Below, piece after piece: positions 12,201 to 23,949 of a stretch of DNA of 64,000 nt. The stretch lies in NCBI GenBank assembly GCA_049999765.1, contig JBNGIQ010009341.1:1-64000 (forward strand), given 5' to 3'. Under the pieces are notes generated by a model, which saw nothing but the letters and a program-made list of their open reading frames with translations, searched no databases and had not been told where the DNA came from. Position 1 is the stretch's first letter, and the number at the start of each line of letters is the position of its first letter. A program made the translations under genes and the position numbers. Source of the stretch: Phaeoceros laevis (taxonomy: Eukaryota; Anthocerotophyta; Anthocerotopsida; Notothyladales).

Positions 12201-12411
12201 TGCAAAGGTATACCACAAATGTGCTCTCAAGTGTGGGATCTGGCCAGCAGAGAGGAAATGCATACAAGTTTGAAGATTGGCCTACCAGACCAAGTCGGTG
12301 AATAATTCTCTCAACTGCAAAGGAGACAACCACAAGACCTGTACAGACAGCGGCAATGGCCCATGTTGGTGTGAGTGCCAGCGACCTTCCGGTGGCTTCT
12401 CCCCCTGCCAT
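9282..12411 (-). CDS. MLO-family seven-transmembrane protein
   Basis: Fifteen exons on the minus strand: 12411-12286, 12199-12142, 12056-11776, 11668-11555, 11445-11385, 11281-11187, 11076-11002, 10906-10821, 10716-10667, 10563-10523, 10389-10219, 10083-10048, 9918-9851, 9754-9694 and 9572-9282. Phases close in frame to 537 residues. Family landmarks in order: N-terminal RSLALTPTWAIAAVC with TM1, ALEKMKE-ELMVLGFISL, VSTEGLHQLHIFVFIMACVH, RRQSTFIQYHTSKPW, FFRQFLTSVTRADYLALRLG, FNFYSYMVRTMEEEFKEIVG, LLAIGTKLQHVIATLALEN, PRDDLFWFNRPELLLGLIHF, a 36-nt exon NAFELATFFWFW, SCFLENKAFMIVRLTLG and SYSTLPLYAIVSQMGSNYK. After TM7 comes the basic tryptophan-containing stretch (ALHGWRKRIKGKL) where MLO proteins bind calmodulin. 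MLO proteins are plasma-membrane proteins tied to calcium signalling, powdery-mildew susceptibility and cell-cell communication. The tail after about residue 470 is not conserved. Apparently intact. Confidence 0.93.
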
Positions 12412-14110
12412 GCTCTACAATCTCCTTTGCCCCGTAATTCCTCCACTGTGCTCTTCCAAATTCCACCTGTAGACAGACGTTTGCTGTTCTTGATCCAAGG
12501 CTGAATTGGCAACCAGTGCGGATCTCTACACCACAGTGATCGTTGAGCAACGGGAAACGTTACTAGCTCCAGCATCCCAGCCTTAAGCCTATGTCTAATT
12601 GGCTTCTTGCCGCCAGCAGCCAACGCGCAGGCCTTTACCAACAGCTGGTACAAGAGGTTTCCAAACCTTGCAAGGCCTTTTCTCGAATCCAGAGAACCAC
12701 ATTGACGAAGAAGGACTTTGCGCAATTAGGTTGGCAGAGTGCACATGCAGACAAGGAATGCACAAGCTCTTATTTAGAGAGCACACAATTCCAGTGTCCA
12801 GACTGCCAAGGTTGCTCCCTTCACCGGCGGGCCGCAAGGTAGAAGATCACGAAATCCGGGAAGAGTAGGCCGGTACTGGTTGCGAGCCATTAAATTGCGG
12901 GCTCGCCGATTGCTAAATTCACGTGGTGACGCAGCTGGGAAACCGGAATCGCCTATCATCGGCGAATAGCAGGCTGTGCACGGAGTGGAGCCGTGCGTCG
13001 TGCCTCCGGTGACATCTAATCCCGGTGTAATTTGATGTAGAAGCCTGCCTCGGGTCACTCCAAATTCACATCTATTTCCTGTTAAGTACTCTCCTGTCCA
13101 CTCAAGGCGTTTCTGCTCCAGGCAGGCACATGGCCAACTTGAGAGCCATAGACCGTGGCTACAGGATGATGAGCTTCCCGACATCCCTGTCGCTTTCATG
13201 TCCTTCGTTCGAATGAATCGCCTATCAGGAACAGGACGGAATTGGCAGGATTTAGGGTTCAATAGGGAGCTCCAGTGTGCAAAAATCTGAGCTCAGCACT
13301 GAGAAAGCAGCCTAGGGTTCTGCATTCCTGGGCAGAACTGGTGAAGGCACGCTTTTTTGTGTGGGGCATCCTGCTCGTCGACGAAGTTTGCACAGTGAAC
13401 GGTCAGCTTGGCCCGTGACCTAGGGTCCTAACCTTAACCAGGTTTCGCAACAATTTAGCGACAGCGTTGAAGCGTTGAAGCATCGGATCTTTTGTCCAGT
13501 AGGAGGTCCTCATCCTCTCATCTACCAGTGTCTGCCTCGTTAGGAAGTGCATTTCACAGAATAATCAGTTGCTGGGACATGGTTTGGTATGATAAGTCCT
13601 CTGCTTATGTACGCTTCTGACATGAGATTGCGGGTAGGAGGTCAGTGTATAGTAATATCCCAAGAGGCTTCTCAGATTCATGACCGGATTCACGAAACAG
13701 GACTGGAAGAGTGTATCTTAGTGGCCCCTTTGTGAAGGATGCTGTATACAGACTGTGGAAGCTTTGAGAGGATCGGGTGATCTGTTGCAGAAATCCAGGT
13801 CAAGCAGCTCCACTATTCCGTATTCTCGAGCAGGGTAAATAATGTGTAACATGCCTAGATTTCAACTGTTGCCGTGCTGCTGCTTAAGTGTTTGATGGTA
13901 TGAGCTTTGCTTGGCGGCTAGCAGTCACTTTGACGAGCAAGCTGTCCGGGACTCCAGGTGCAAAGATAGGTTGCCTCAAGTTTGATAAACCGGTTGTTCA
14001 GAGAGCTTGCTTGAATTAACCAGGAGTGTACGGACTACAACATGAGCTTAATGAAAAACGTAAATTTTGTTTTTTCTAATATTTATAAAAATTCACAGTC
14101 TTGCGTGCGA
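12412..14110. other. MLO upstream region and intergenic
   Basis: Contains the presumed MLO promoter and 5' leader. Frames up to 162 codons occur on both strands but have no recognisable domain or splice-consistent partner exons. No RNA gene was seen before 14111. Confidence 0.4.
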
Positions 14111-14182
14111 GGGCATTTGGTCTAGTGGTATGATTCTCGCTTTGGGTGCGAGAGGTCGCGAGTTCGATTCTCGCAATGCCCC
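14111..14182 (+). tRNA. tRNA-Pro (anticodon UGG)
   Basis: 72-nt cloverleaf. The acceptor stem GGGCATT pairs with AATGCCC (discriminator C at 14182). The D-arm region is TGGTCTAGTGGTATGA. The anticodon stem CTCGC/GCGAG encloses the loop TTTGGGT with anticodon TGG. The T arm GCGAG-TTCGATT-CTCGC is fully paired. CCA is not encoded and there is no intron, as expected of a nuclear plant tRNA gene. A-box and B-box (GAGTTCGATTC) sequences are present. Confidence 0.96.
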
Positions 14183-14201
14183 TGTCTTTCCTCCTTTGGT
14201 G

Positions 14202-14207
14202 TTTTTT
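14202..14207 (+). terminator. RNA polymerase III T-run terminator
   Basis: Six consecutive T residues 20 nt after the tRNA 3' end, the usual Pol III stop signal. Confidence 0.8.
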
Positions 14208-14665
14208 GTATTATTAGCCCCCCGTCCAAGTAAGGTCTCGGACAGCACAGTCGAAAGTTCGAAACGCTTACATTTACAATGAATGTCACAATGTATTGTC
14301 GCATAGCTCCTAGAGGGCCTAAGTTGACATTAAAAATCATATTGTATTATTTAGTAGTCTCGTCACTCTTGAATCTTGATCAACTCTAATCCGGATTTAA
14401 TCGTTTTTAGCTGCTTTGCCTTCAGCGAAGAGCAGCGCAGATCAGCGGAAGCTTGCCGCCTTTTCTTCCGTGCAAAAACTAATTCATAAATTTTTTCCTG
14501 GACAGCTTGCCACCTAATCCATGATTCCAATCCTAGAAGTGACTGCCCGTGGTCTTTATCCTCGACATCAGGCCGTAGACTAAAGATTGTCCTCAACTTC
14601 AAAATCGTGTACACTGGCCGTGGAGCACGTGCAACTGCCTCCCATTGTAAGAGCACATTGCTAGA
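14208..14665. other. Gap between tRNA and F-box gene
   Basis: Likely holds the 3' UTR of the F-box/kelch gene. A minus-strand 97-codon frame (14656-14363), rich in basic and leucine residues, lies directly downstream of that gene's stop and has no recognised homology. Confidence 0.4.
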
Positions 14666-16136
14666 TCAGCAGTTCACGTCAGCGGATGCATCTAGTCTTG
14701 GTTCCACAAACAGGCCCTTGATGGCAAACCGCTGGAAGTAGAAGCTGAGGGGACAGCAGGGTAGCCACCGCCAGCAAGCAGGCATCCTGGACAGATCACA
14801 AACCATCACCTGCAAATGAACAAAGCGGCAAGAATCAGGCAAAAACCCTTCACTGAATAGTGCAACCAATTCCTACAAATATTTACACGAGAAGCAACCA
14901 CATCACCTGTGTGTGGGAGTCCTTGAAGAAGTAGACCAGATGCCTGTTCCCAGCGCACTTGAGATCTGCGGAGTTCTTTTCCCTGAAAAACTTTTTGAAA
15001 AACCTTTCTGGCATGCGGGCGACCTCCACCCACTGCTGACAGTCCATCTGCAGCTCCCACATAACAACCTTGTGGCAGCTCCTGGCGGTGCCCACCCCTC
15101 CCACCAGCAGCAGCCGGTCCTCCCTCTCCAGCAAAAAGGAGGAGAAGAGATGGTCCGGCTGGGGAACCTTGAGTTCCGACCAACTCCCTTGCTCCAAGTT
15201 GTAGGCCATGATGTTGTAGGGTCGGCCGGAGGTGAGGCAGTAGAGGTTGTTGCAGCAGAAGACGGTCTTGGAGGTCCAGGCCGTCATCTTGACAGTATAA
15301 TCCCGAGGCAAAGGCCCTGTGATGGTCCAGGAATCCGTTACAGAGTCATACACTTCTGTGGTGCACTGATACTCTGTGCCTATGCCCATCTCCCCGTTGG
15401 AAGTCCCACCTGCCACTATGATCTTGAAGCTCCTGCTCCTGGGTTCCTCCACAATCCCCACCAACGGGTTCAACCGCTTCCTCACCATGCAGGGAAGCTC
15501 CCGCCACGAGCCTGTCACGGGGTTGCAGACGGTGAGGATGCCCACCTTGCTCTGCCCGCCTCGGACAAACAGGAGGCCCCCCACCGCCGTGAGGGGGAAC
15601 CTCATGGGAGAAGGCAGGGAGGTGAGGGGGATGGTGTGCCATTTGTTGAAGGTGGGGTTGTAGGCGCAGCAGGTCTCGCGGCAGTTGAAGGAGGAGCAGA
15701 GGAAGAGCCAAGGGAGCTCGGGGGTGGACAGGGATTTGACGAAGACGGGGGAAGAGATGGTTGTCTCCCACTCCTTACAGACGCTGCGGAAGCGGAGGAG
15801 GCTGGAGACAGGGAGGCAAGCAAGAATTTTGCAAACCAGCTCGGGAGAGAGGCGGCTCCAGATTTCCGACTCCATCTCCACTCCCTGCGGTGCTGGGTCC
15901 GGGCTCTTCATGATGCTGCCGACTTGCAGGCTGAAGCTCAGCTTTACAAGGTGGCTGGTGGGTGCTGCGTCCAGAGACAGCGCCATGTCTGCCTGGGTCG
16001 CTGAGGACTTCCTCCCACCTGAGCTCCAGTTCAAAGACGCTGCTGAGGCCACCGACTTGTTCAGCAGGTACTGCTTCCTGCTAAACATAGCTCGCATCTT
16101 CTCCATAGGAGATGCATCTTTCTTCAAGTGACTCAT
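14666..16136 (-). CDS. F-box/kelch-repeat protein
   Basis: Two exons, 16136-14907 and 14809-14666, joined in phase 0 (about 457 residues). The F-box lies at about residues 91-135 (IWSRLSPELVCKILACLPVS, then RFRSVCKEW). It should dock on SKP1 in an SCF ubiquitin ligase. The C-terminal part has kelch/FBA-like beta-propeller strands: NPTFNKWHTIPL, ILTVCNPVTGSWRELP, TEVYDSVTDSWTITGPLP, YNLEQGSWSELKVP and LLLVGG. Exon 2 contributes the VMVCDLSRMPACWRWLPCCP ending typical of one plant F-box/kelch group. The N-terminal 85 residues are less conserved, and a later start is possible (MESEIW, about residue 88). A large open frame antisense to exon 1 is a coding shadow. The target protein is unknown. Confidence 0.92.
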
Positions 16137-17128
16137 CCTAAGCCCTGATCAAGATTTGAAGGCACCCAACTCCAGTGCTGCTCATCTCCGAGTAGCAATC
16201 TGGCAGGAAATCCACCCACAATAATCAACCTCCACAACAATCAGCCCAGCCAGGAAACACAACCTAATTCCAACGTAGGAGAGAACGGCTCATACATCCA
16301 AGTTGTAGGCATCCAAGCTGACGACTTCAACCACCCTGATCCTCAGCAACGACCTGGGACAAGAGCAACCGAGAATCATTTCACGTCCGTGGTATCGCTC
16401 AGGTTCAAAATTCGACCACCGACAACTCTGACGAAGAAACTCTGCAGAGCAATCCATCCTTCAACTCACCGGCAATTCCAGGCGCAAGGAGGAACACCGC
16501 TACCGACGAAAATATACAACGAGATCCTTCAAACCCAAATGCTTTCTTCTTGCTGGATCAGAGCAGTGACATACGACGCCCAGACTACAGGGCAGATACA
16601 GCGGATTGGGAGAAAGAAAGGAGGGAATGAATTTACCCGAAGTGAGCCACAAGGAGAAGCAGGTCGAATAAACAAGTTCCAGCAGAACAGGCAGAGCCCA
16701 CGGTCTCCGTGCTGCTGCTCCCTTCATCAGAGCTTCCACAACGGCCAGTAAACAGTCCATTTCGAATTACCCTCCAGAACTAGCCGCAGGCCGACACAAG
16801 GAGAGCCAGCCATGTGTCCCCAGACAAGAGATACGAAACAACTGCGATTCTCTAGTACACGTACTGTAGAAGAACTGCGTCAGCAGTTGAGGGCAGCCGT
16901 GAACGAGAGTGACACTGTCAGACCGCCGTTTGGCACTCCATAAGCGGAGGAGCCCAGCCAGGCAACGTGACAAATGTGGACGTGGAAAAGGGTGTGGAAA
17001 GTGGTTTCAAACGCATTGGACGCATGGATGCAAAACGTGCTTCCTTTCGTGTCAGATAACACAATGCTGGACCATGGAAAGCACGCAGTTCAGCTATGCT
17101 TTGGGAGAAGAGAGCACGTTAGACTTAG
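16137..17128. other. Intergenic between F-box gene and AKR
   Basis: Upstream region of the F-box gene and 3' flank of the aldo/keto reductase. Short frames only, none with recognisable motifs. Confidence 0.4.
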
Positions 17129-18900
<1,772 letters not shown>

Positions 18901-19188
18901 GGTTGCTGCCTGTCAGCGAACGAGCTGCCTTTAGGGTTTCAACATCAACGCCAGCACTGGGGCTTGGTAGGATAGAATGTGTGGCCCTGTGTGCCCCTCG
19001 CTATGCGCCTGATGAGGCGTATCTTTGCGAATCGAAAAAAGTATCGTGTAAAGAGAAAGTACAGAACTGCAAACGATGTCACGCTAGTACGCTACCATCA
19101 ACACACAAACTGGCAATTCAGGATTCACTGATGAGTCCTGATTCGACGTTCCTTCTCAGCGAGAGAGAGACCTCCTAATGTTCACTAC

Positions 19189-19917
19189 CTAAGAAGCAAC
19201 TCGAGCCAGGAAATCGTGGTCGAGGTAACGCAATCCACACTCTTCATCACCGTCGTCTTTCCCGTGCTTCACCTTCTCGTGGCTCGTCGCCGCCCCGACG
19301 CGCACGCGGTCCCGACCTCGGCTCGAAAGCAGCAGCCGGTAGCAGCACAGTCCCAGCAAGACGAGGTCGGCCACGATCACGACGCAGTTGCAGGCCGCCG
19401 CGAGGTCGAGCACCACGCCCGCAACCTCGCACCGCCCGCCGGCGTCCTCCGGCGGGCTCCGGCACCGGACACCGAGCTCCAGCAGCAGCCGCTCCGACCT
19501 GCAGGCCAGCACGAACAGGCCGCTGAGAGAGGCGCACAGCGACCCCGCCGCCCAGAGCAGGCGGAAGGCCCAGGCGTCCCGGGACGCGGCGCCCCAGAGG
19601 CTGGAGAAGAAGTCGCTGGCCACCACGGCCCACAGCCCCGACCCCGCCACGATGTAGGCGTGCCAGCTGGTGGGAGCGAGTGCGACGGCGCGGCCTTTGA
19701 GCACGGCGATCATCTGGTGCCCCGCTCCCAGCGTGAAGGTGGAGCCGATGGCCAGCCCCAGCAGGCGGAGCGTGATGTAGCAGAGGCGGTAGAGCCGGTT
19801 CTCCCAGTGCCGCCGGCTTCCTTGCGGCTGGAATGCGGCCTGTCGGAGCTTCTTGCTCGCTTCAACCATACGATCATCGTGTTGATTCTGCCATGAGTTG
19901 CGCATTTCCATGGACAT
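19189..19917 (-). CDS. Predicted four-helix membrane protein, unknown family
   Basis: Single uninterrupted frame of 242 codons, markedly GC-rich compared with flanking DNA. Four hydrophobic segments are visible: about residues 45-75 (ITLRLLGLAIGSTFTLGAG), 84-108, 116-140 (WAAGSLCASLSGLFVLAC) and 165-195 (VVIVADLVLLGLCCY). The tails are charged. The layout recalls small plant tetraspan proteins such as CASP-like or DUF1218-type, but no signature residue was confirmed. The next gene (20400-20780) lies in the same direction and ends with a similar hydrophobic-Cys segment. The antisense frame of similar size is a GC-rich shadow. Confidence 0.55.
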   Translation of the reverse strand: MSMEMRNSWQNQHDDRMVEASKKLRQAAFQPQGSRRHWENRLYRLCYITLRLLGLAIGSTFTLGAGHQMIAVLKGRAVALAPTSWHAYIVAGSGLWAVVASDFFSSLWGAASRDAWAFRLLWAAGSLCASLSGLFVLACRSERLLLELGVRCRSPPEDAGGRCEVAGVVLDLAAACNCVVIVADLVLLGLCCYRLLLSSRGRDRVRVGAATSHEKVKHGKDDGDEECGLRYLDHDFLARVAS

Positions 19918-20399
19918 CTTAAGAAGATACGTGGAGACAAGTCTTAAGAAGCTATCATGTGCAAACGTGTCTCCAGGGAAGAAGCTTGCTTACGAAGCTA
20001 TGCGCAGCCCTGTCTCCAAGGAAGAAGCTTGCCTAATGCTTGGAATTAATGCTTGGAATTCAGTAATTGCAGTACTTGGCTTCAAATCATGCCCGATTGG
20101 AATCTGCGGAAGGTTCTAATTTCATGGAAAACACTTCCATTCCAAGTGTGTTTCCTTTTTTACTACATGTATGTCTCAAAATTTTGCACCTGCAACTTCA
20201 GGCGGCTTTGAACACCCCCACAAGGGAGGAGTCTACGTATGGCAAAAAAAAATGTTTGAGCTAGCTAGTCTTGATGGAACTCGTGCACTTAAATAATTCT
20301 GTTGGAGATCTATGTCAAAAATGTTGAAGGGAAAGCCATCTGGGCCAACACATTAATTAGCTAGCCTGGTGCGCACATTCGCGGAATTATAATGAGCTC
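19918..20399. other. Spacer between two membrane-protein genes
   Basis: Contains short imperfect direct repeats at about 19960-20060, for example GAAGAAGCTTGC twice and AATGCTTGGAATT twice. No gene seen. Confidence 0.5.
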
Positions 20400-20780
20400 T
20401 TAAATCACATTTACGATGTGGAAGCCATCTTCACACTTTGCACTCTGCGGTGAAGTTGGGCTTGAAATCGAGCTTGGATCATTTTCTTGAGCTTCGGTGT
20501 AGAAGTCTTGCAAGCCGTCTTCCTTACCACCTTTTTCGTTTCCCTGCTGAGGACGTATAAAGGAGCAGCAGCACATGGCAATCAGCACTACGTCCACCAG
20601 GGCCGTGAGCACAAAGCAGATGGCGCCGATCTCCTGCTCCAATTTTCGGATCTCGTCAGCGTCCACTGTTTCGGCACGGATGGGCTGTCGGGCAAGCCAC
20701 ATGACGAAGATGCCCCACATCAGGGCTAAGACGAGACCCGCTGCAACCAGGCGAACCCCTCCTCTCGAGCTCCTCTCCAT
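20400..20780 (-). CDS. Small two-helix membrane protein, possible truncated paralogue of its neighbour
   Basis: Single 126-codon frame. One hydrophobic helix spans about residues 9-28 (RLVAAGLVLALMWGIFVMWL), followed by a charged linker with acidic heptads (ADEIRKLEQEIGA). A second helix spans about 53-76 (FVLTALVDVVLIAMCCC), then a polar Ser/Glu-rich tail. The second helix resembles the last helix of the upstream-lying protein (ADLVLLGLCCY) in position and Cys pattern. Unknown function. Confidence 0.5.
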   Translation of the reverse strand: MERSSRGGVRLVAAGLVLALMWGIFVMWLARQPIRAETVDADEIRKLEQEIGAICFVLTALVDVVLIAMCCCSFIRPQQGNEKGGKEDGLQDFYTEAQENDPSSISSPTSPQSAKCEDGFHIVNVI

Positions 20781-21195
20781 GCTTGTTCCAGCGCTGAATC
20801 TGAAGACGCTTGGGGTGCTAGTCTAGGCAGGCGGTTGAATGAGCCAGGGCAGTGCACTGGAATTGGAAACGAACAATTTGGCTCGGGCAACGTTACAAAC
20901 GCGAAGCGTAAATCCGTACTCTTAACGTTTTCATGTGCCGGTTTGTGTTTGGATTGGGGAAGGTATATGTGGTACGGAAAGAAACGCAGTACAGATTCGC
21001 GTTTCGTATGTAGGTTTCTTGCAGCATCGGACAAAACTGTCCTAAGTAGGCTGACTTACGGGCTAAGTAGCTGTTTCCTTGCTTTCCTTTTGGAAACACG
21101 TCCATCTTTCAAGTTTTGTGCAAGCTCGTAGTACAAGTTCCGTGGCTCCTCGCTGGGAGCAAGTCCAATTGCCAGGCTGCTAGTCGCTAGCAACG
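20781..21195. promoter_or_regulatory. Divergent promoter region
   Basis: 415 bp separate the minus-strand membrane-protein gene (start 20780) from the plus-strand SET-like gene (start 21196), so both probably draw their promoters from here. No defined box was singled out. Confidence 0.45.
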
Positions 21196-22179
21196 ATGGA
21201 GATGCTACCGGCTCACATTTCTCCCAAGATTACCCTGACATGGAGGCTTGCAATTGTGGAGCGGCAATTGGGGAGGGGAGTGTTCATGAAGGAAGGACAG
21301 AGCTCGGAGACGTCGGAGATCCTTATTGTAAGTAAACCTATTGGCTCGGTTTCCACCAAACCGGAAGTGTTGAAGTCCATGCTCAAACTCAGCGCTGGAG
21401 ATGTTGAAATTGTGCGCAACCTGAGCGGAGGAACTCGTCCGGTTTGTGAGGACTTGCCCTTCTTCTCCGGACAGAGTACTGGTGCGGTGCGCACTGACAA
21501 GGTTGCAGATCCGTTGACGGATGAAGAGGCGGAGAAATTTTTGGAGGCAAATTGCTTTGAGATCGACCGGGAGAAGGCGATAGTTGGCTTATTCCCTGTG
21601 GCAAGTCTTCTCAACGCCAGCTGCTGCCCCACTGCGGCGTGGTCAACCACGGGAAATGGAGACAAGACCACGGTTGTTGTTTACGCAATCAAGGAGTTGA
21701 CGGCGGGAGCGGAGATAACCATCGGGTGCTGCAGCATCCACGTGCCTGTCAAATTGAGGAAGGTGTTGCTGAGAAGCATCCTGTGCAAGTGTGTGAGATG
21801 TGTCCGGGAAGAGCAACTGTACAAGGAGGACGCTGATTTTGCTTTTATGTCAGACACAATTGGAGTTCCAGGCGCTCCTTGCAACACAGTGAGCATCGAG
21901 AGTGCTGGAGTGGCTATTCAAGCACTAGAAACGAAGCACTCCGATCTCGATTTGGACTACATACGCAGTTCCCTGCTCCACGTGTACCTGTGGCTTGCCA
22001 AAGAACTCAAGGCAGTGAAGGCGTTGAAGGAATCGAAGCTGTTGAAGTCTGCAGTGATCAGTGCATCCAGGGTATGCAACAATGGAGAGGTGGAGTACGT
22101 TGTGTCTCAGGCAAAGAAAGCCGGGCTTCTGAAAAATTTCCAGTTGGAGAACAAGCGTTTGACCTTGCTTCTCGGGTGA
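21196..22179 (+). CDS. SET/SMYD-like protein with altered catalytic motifs
   Basis: Intronless 327-codon frame. Residues about 128-205 match the C-terminal half of SMYD-type SET domains: GLFPVASLLNASCCP, then VYAIKELTAGAEITIG, then a Cys-rich segment CKCVRC at 197-202 like the post-SET zinc site. The hallmark NHSCxPN reads NASCCPT, so the conserved His is Ala and the final Asn is Thr. The Tyr expected shortly after the GEEI-like motif (GAEITIGCC here) is absent. The N-terminal SET strands are only weakly visible (QLGRGVFMKEG, about 25-34, fits the G-RG-F/Y pattern), and no MYND finger is seen. The C-terminal third is helical. Probably a protein-binding or inactive methyltransferase fold, or a retroposed copy in decay. 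Confidence 0.65.
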   Translation: MEMLPAHISPKITLTWRLAIVERQLGRGVFMKEGQSSETSEILIVSKPIGSVSTKPEVLKSMLKLSAGDVEIVRNLSGGTRPVCEDLPFFSGQSTGAVRTDKVADPLTDEEAEKFLEANCFEIDREKAIVGLFPVASLLNASCCPTAAWSTTGNGDKTTVVVYAIKELTAGAEITIGCCSIHVPVKLRKVLLRSILCKCVRCVREEQLYKEDADFAFMSDTIGVPGAPCNTVSIESAGVAIQALETKHSDLDLDYIRSSLLHVYLWLAKELKAVKALKESKLLKSAVISASRVCNNGEVEYVVSQAKKAGLLKNFQLENKRLTLLLG

Positions 22180-22677
22180 TCACCATATGTTTCGTTGTAA
22201 TCTGCTACTCTTTTGAGAACTTCCGAAGAAGACTCGTGTTGTCTTCTGACTATTCTTACAAGTGTCAGTAAAAAGTCATTAAAAAGCTGGCCCTGTCCGG
22301 GCCATGTATTCACTTCGTGTAACTACAGTATAGACGAGTCCCAAATACCTGTATTTGCCTAGAGGGACCCACGAGTTTGCAGAGCAAACTTTGCTTCGCT
22401 CAAGGAGATCAGCCCGAACACTTCTGGCTGGTGTCTCGAGTTGAAACCTCAAAAATGTACTGGACAGGTAAAATTGCTTCCATGTGTTTTAGACACGTTT
22501 TGCATCACGGGCACAAGACACTCTACAAACCTCAAATCTAATCCGCACTCATCAAACTACAAAAACTTTGAGGTGGTAGAATCAGCGAAAGGAAGCTTGA
22601 CAAATGCTCGTAATACGGGTTAATGAATAATTTGCTAAAACGCAGGGTCCTCAGCTGAGGGGCACCTCGACGTGTTT
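22180..22677. other. Convergent intergenic region
   Basis: 3' flanks of the SET-like gene (plus) and the coiled-coil gene (minus). No gene seen. Confidence 0.4.
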
Positions 22678-23949
22678 TCAGCTATTTGCAGCCACAAATC
22701 CCTGTCAACAAAAGATGTGAAGGAAATGAAGGTGAGTACACGCTTTCCAAGATGTTGCTTTTTCAGCGAATGAAGACGTAACAGGGAAAGGGTTAGCCAT
22801 GTACCTGTTGTGCCTGTCTGGAGCAATCCGCAAAAGCCTTCACACTTTTGGCACACTGCAGGGGGTCCTATAGAAAGGTTGAAACCATTAACAATAGCAG
22901 GCAAGCCAGTCTTTAGAAAGCTCAAGCACGTTTGATGAGTACTTTCACACCCGACATCTCATATGATCAAGCAACCATCCAGATCCCATTCGTGGATAAA
23001 AACTGCCATGCATCTAATCTGTGAGTTGGAAAACTTCCAGCAAAGTGAGGGCATCGCTAAGAAAACCTTAAGGTTCTCGCTGTAACATCTAACACAAGCT
23101 TCTTTCTCTTCGAGACAGGGTACAGCGTTGGTTGGAGCTCTGCAGATCACAAAAATTCTCAGAACATTCCAATCCCCATCTCACAACCAACACTCAGCTG
23201 ATTGAAGGAAAAGCATCCCTGAAAAAACAGCCACACTTACTTGTACTGCTTCTCGTGCAGCTCCTGAGCAAGTTTCTTCACCTTTTCAAGCTCAACCTTC
23301 TCCTGTTTGTGCAAAGCTTCACCTGTCCTCTCCTGCAGAACCTACCACTGAGTAAGATCACAAACAAGTGCAGGAGTAGTATAAAGAATTGCATATGATG
23401 TACAGAAGGCACTCCGGAACCTGCTAAAGAAGAATCGACAGTAAGAGAGAATTTTGCATGAAAGTGTGAAAGTGTAAGAGATTCAAGGAACATACACTCT
23501 CATCCAACAATTTGCGAATTCTGGCCACCTCGTTCTCCTGCTCTGGATTCTGCTTAGTTGGAACATTTTGCTCCAAAACAGGTACCGGCAGTGCAGGTAG
23601 AAATCCAGGAAACACTGGTGCAACTGGCAGCCATCCTGGACGGTCTATGTCCTTGCCTCCAGTTGCTGGTCGTTTCTTTTGGGGCGCTGGTTTTGCTGGA
23701 TAGGACTTTTTGCGCGGGCCATCGATTTCTCTGGACAGCTTGAGCATAAGCTCCGGTGTCACCTGCTCCGAACAGTGGCCACCGTCAGCGTTGATCTCAA
23801 GTCATTCAGCAGCTCAGTGTTTTGCATCTATCCTCTAACGCAGTTCTAAAGATGCTCCCGCCTCCCGCACATGCAACGAGTTGAAAATATTGTCAACAGA
23901 AGCCTGAGAGGAAGAGTCTGACCTGTAGCGCAAATTTATCCTTGTCCAT
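22678..23949 (-). CDS. Small Pro-rich/coiled-coil protein, unknown family
   Basis: Spliced model with six exons: 23949-23923, 23762-23496, 23332-23241, 23018-22976, 22855-22805 and 22701-22678. All have AG/GT borders, and phases close to 167 residues. Exon 2 gives TPELMLKLSREIDGPRKK, a Lys/Pro-rich linker, a hydrophobic Pro-rich stretch (PGWLPVAPVFPGFLPALP) and NEVARIRKLLDES. Exon 3 is a heptad-like coiled coil (KVELEKVKKLAQELHEKQ). The last exons give WQFLSTNGIW and CAKSVKAFADCSRQAQQ. The coherent phase across five introns argues that it is a real gene. I cannot name the family. The first 9-codon exon is the least certain part. Confidence 0.6.

Noticed and set aside
12774-13262. 162-codon minus-strand frame upstream of MLO
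   Set aside because: No recognisable domain, and the MLO N-terminus with its own ATG starts at 12411; more likely leader or promoter.
14913-16004. 363-codon plus-strand open frame
   Set aside because: Antisense shadow of the F-box/kelch exon, which has clear F-box and kelch motifs.
19216-19896. 226-codon plus-strand open frame
   Set aside because: Antisense to the GC-rich membrane-protein gene; composition is Arg/Pro/Ala-biased with no motif.
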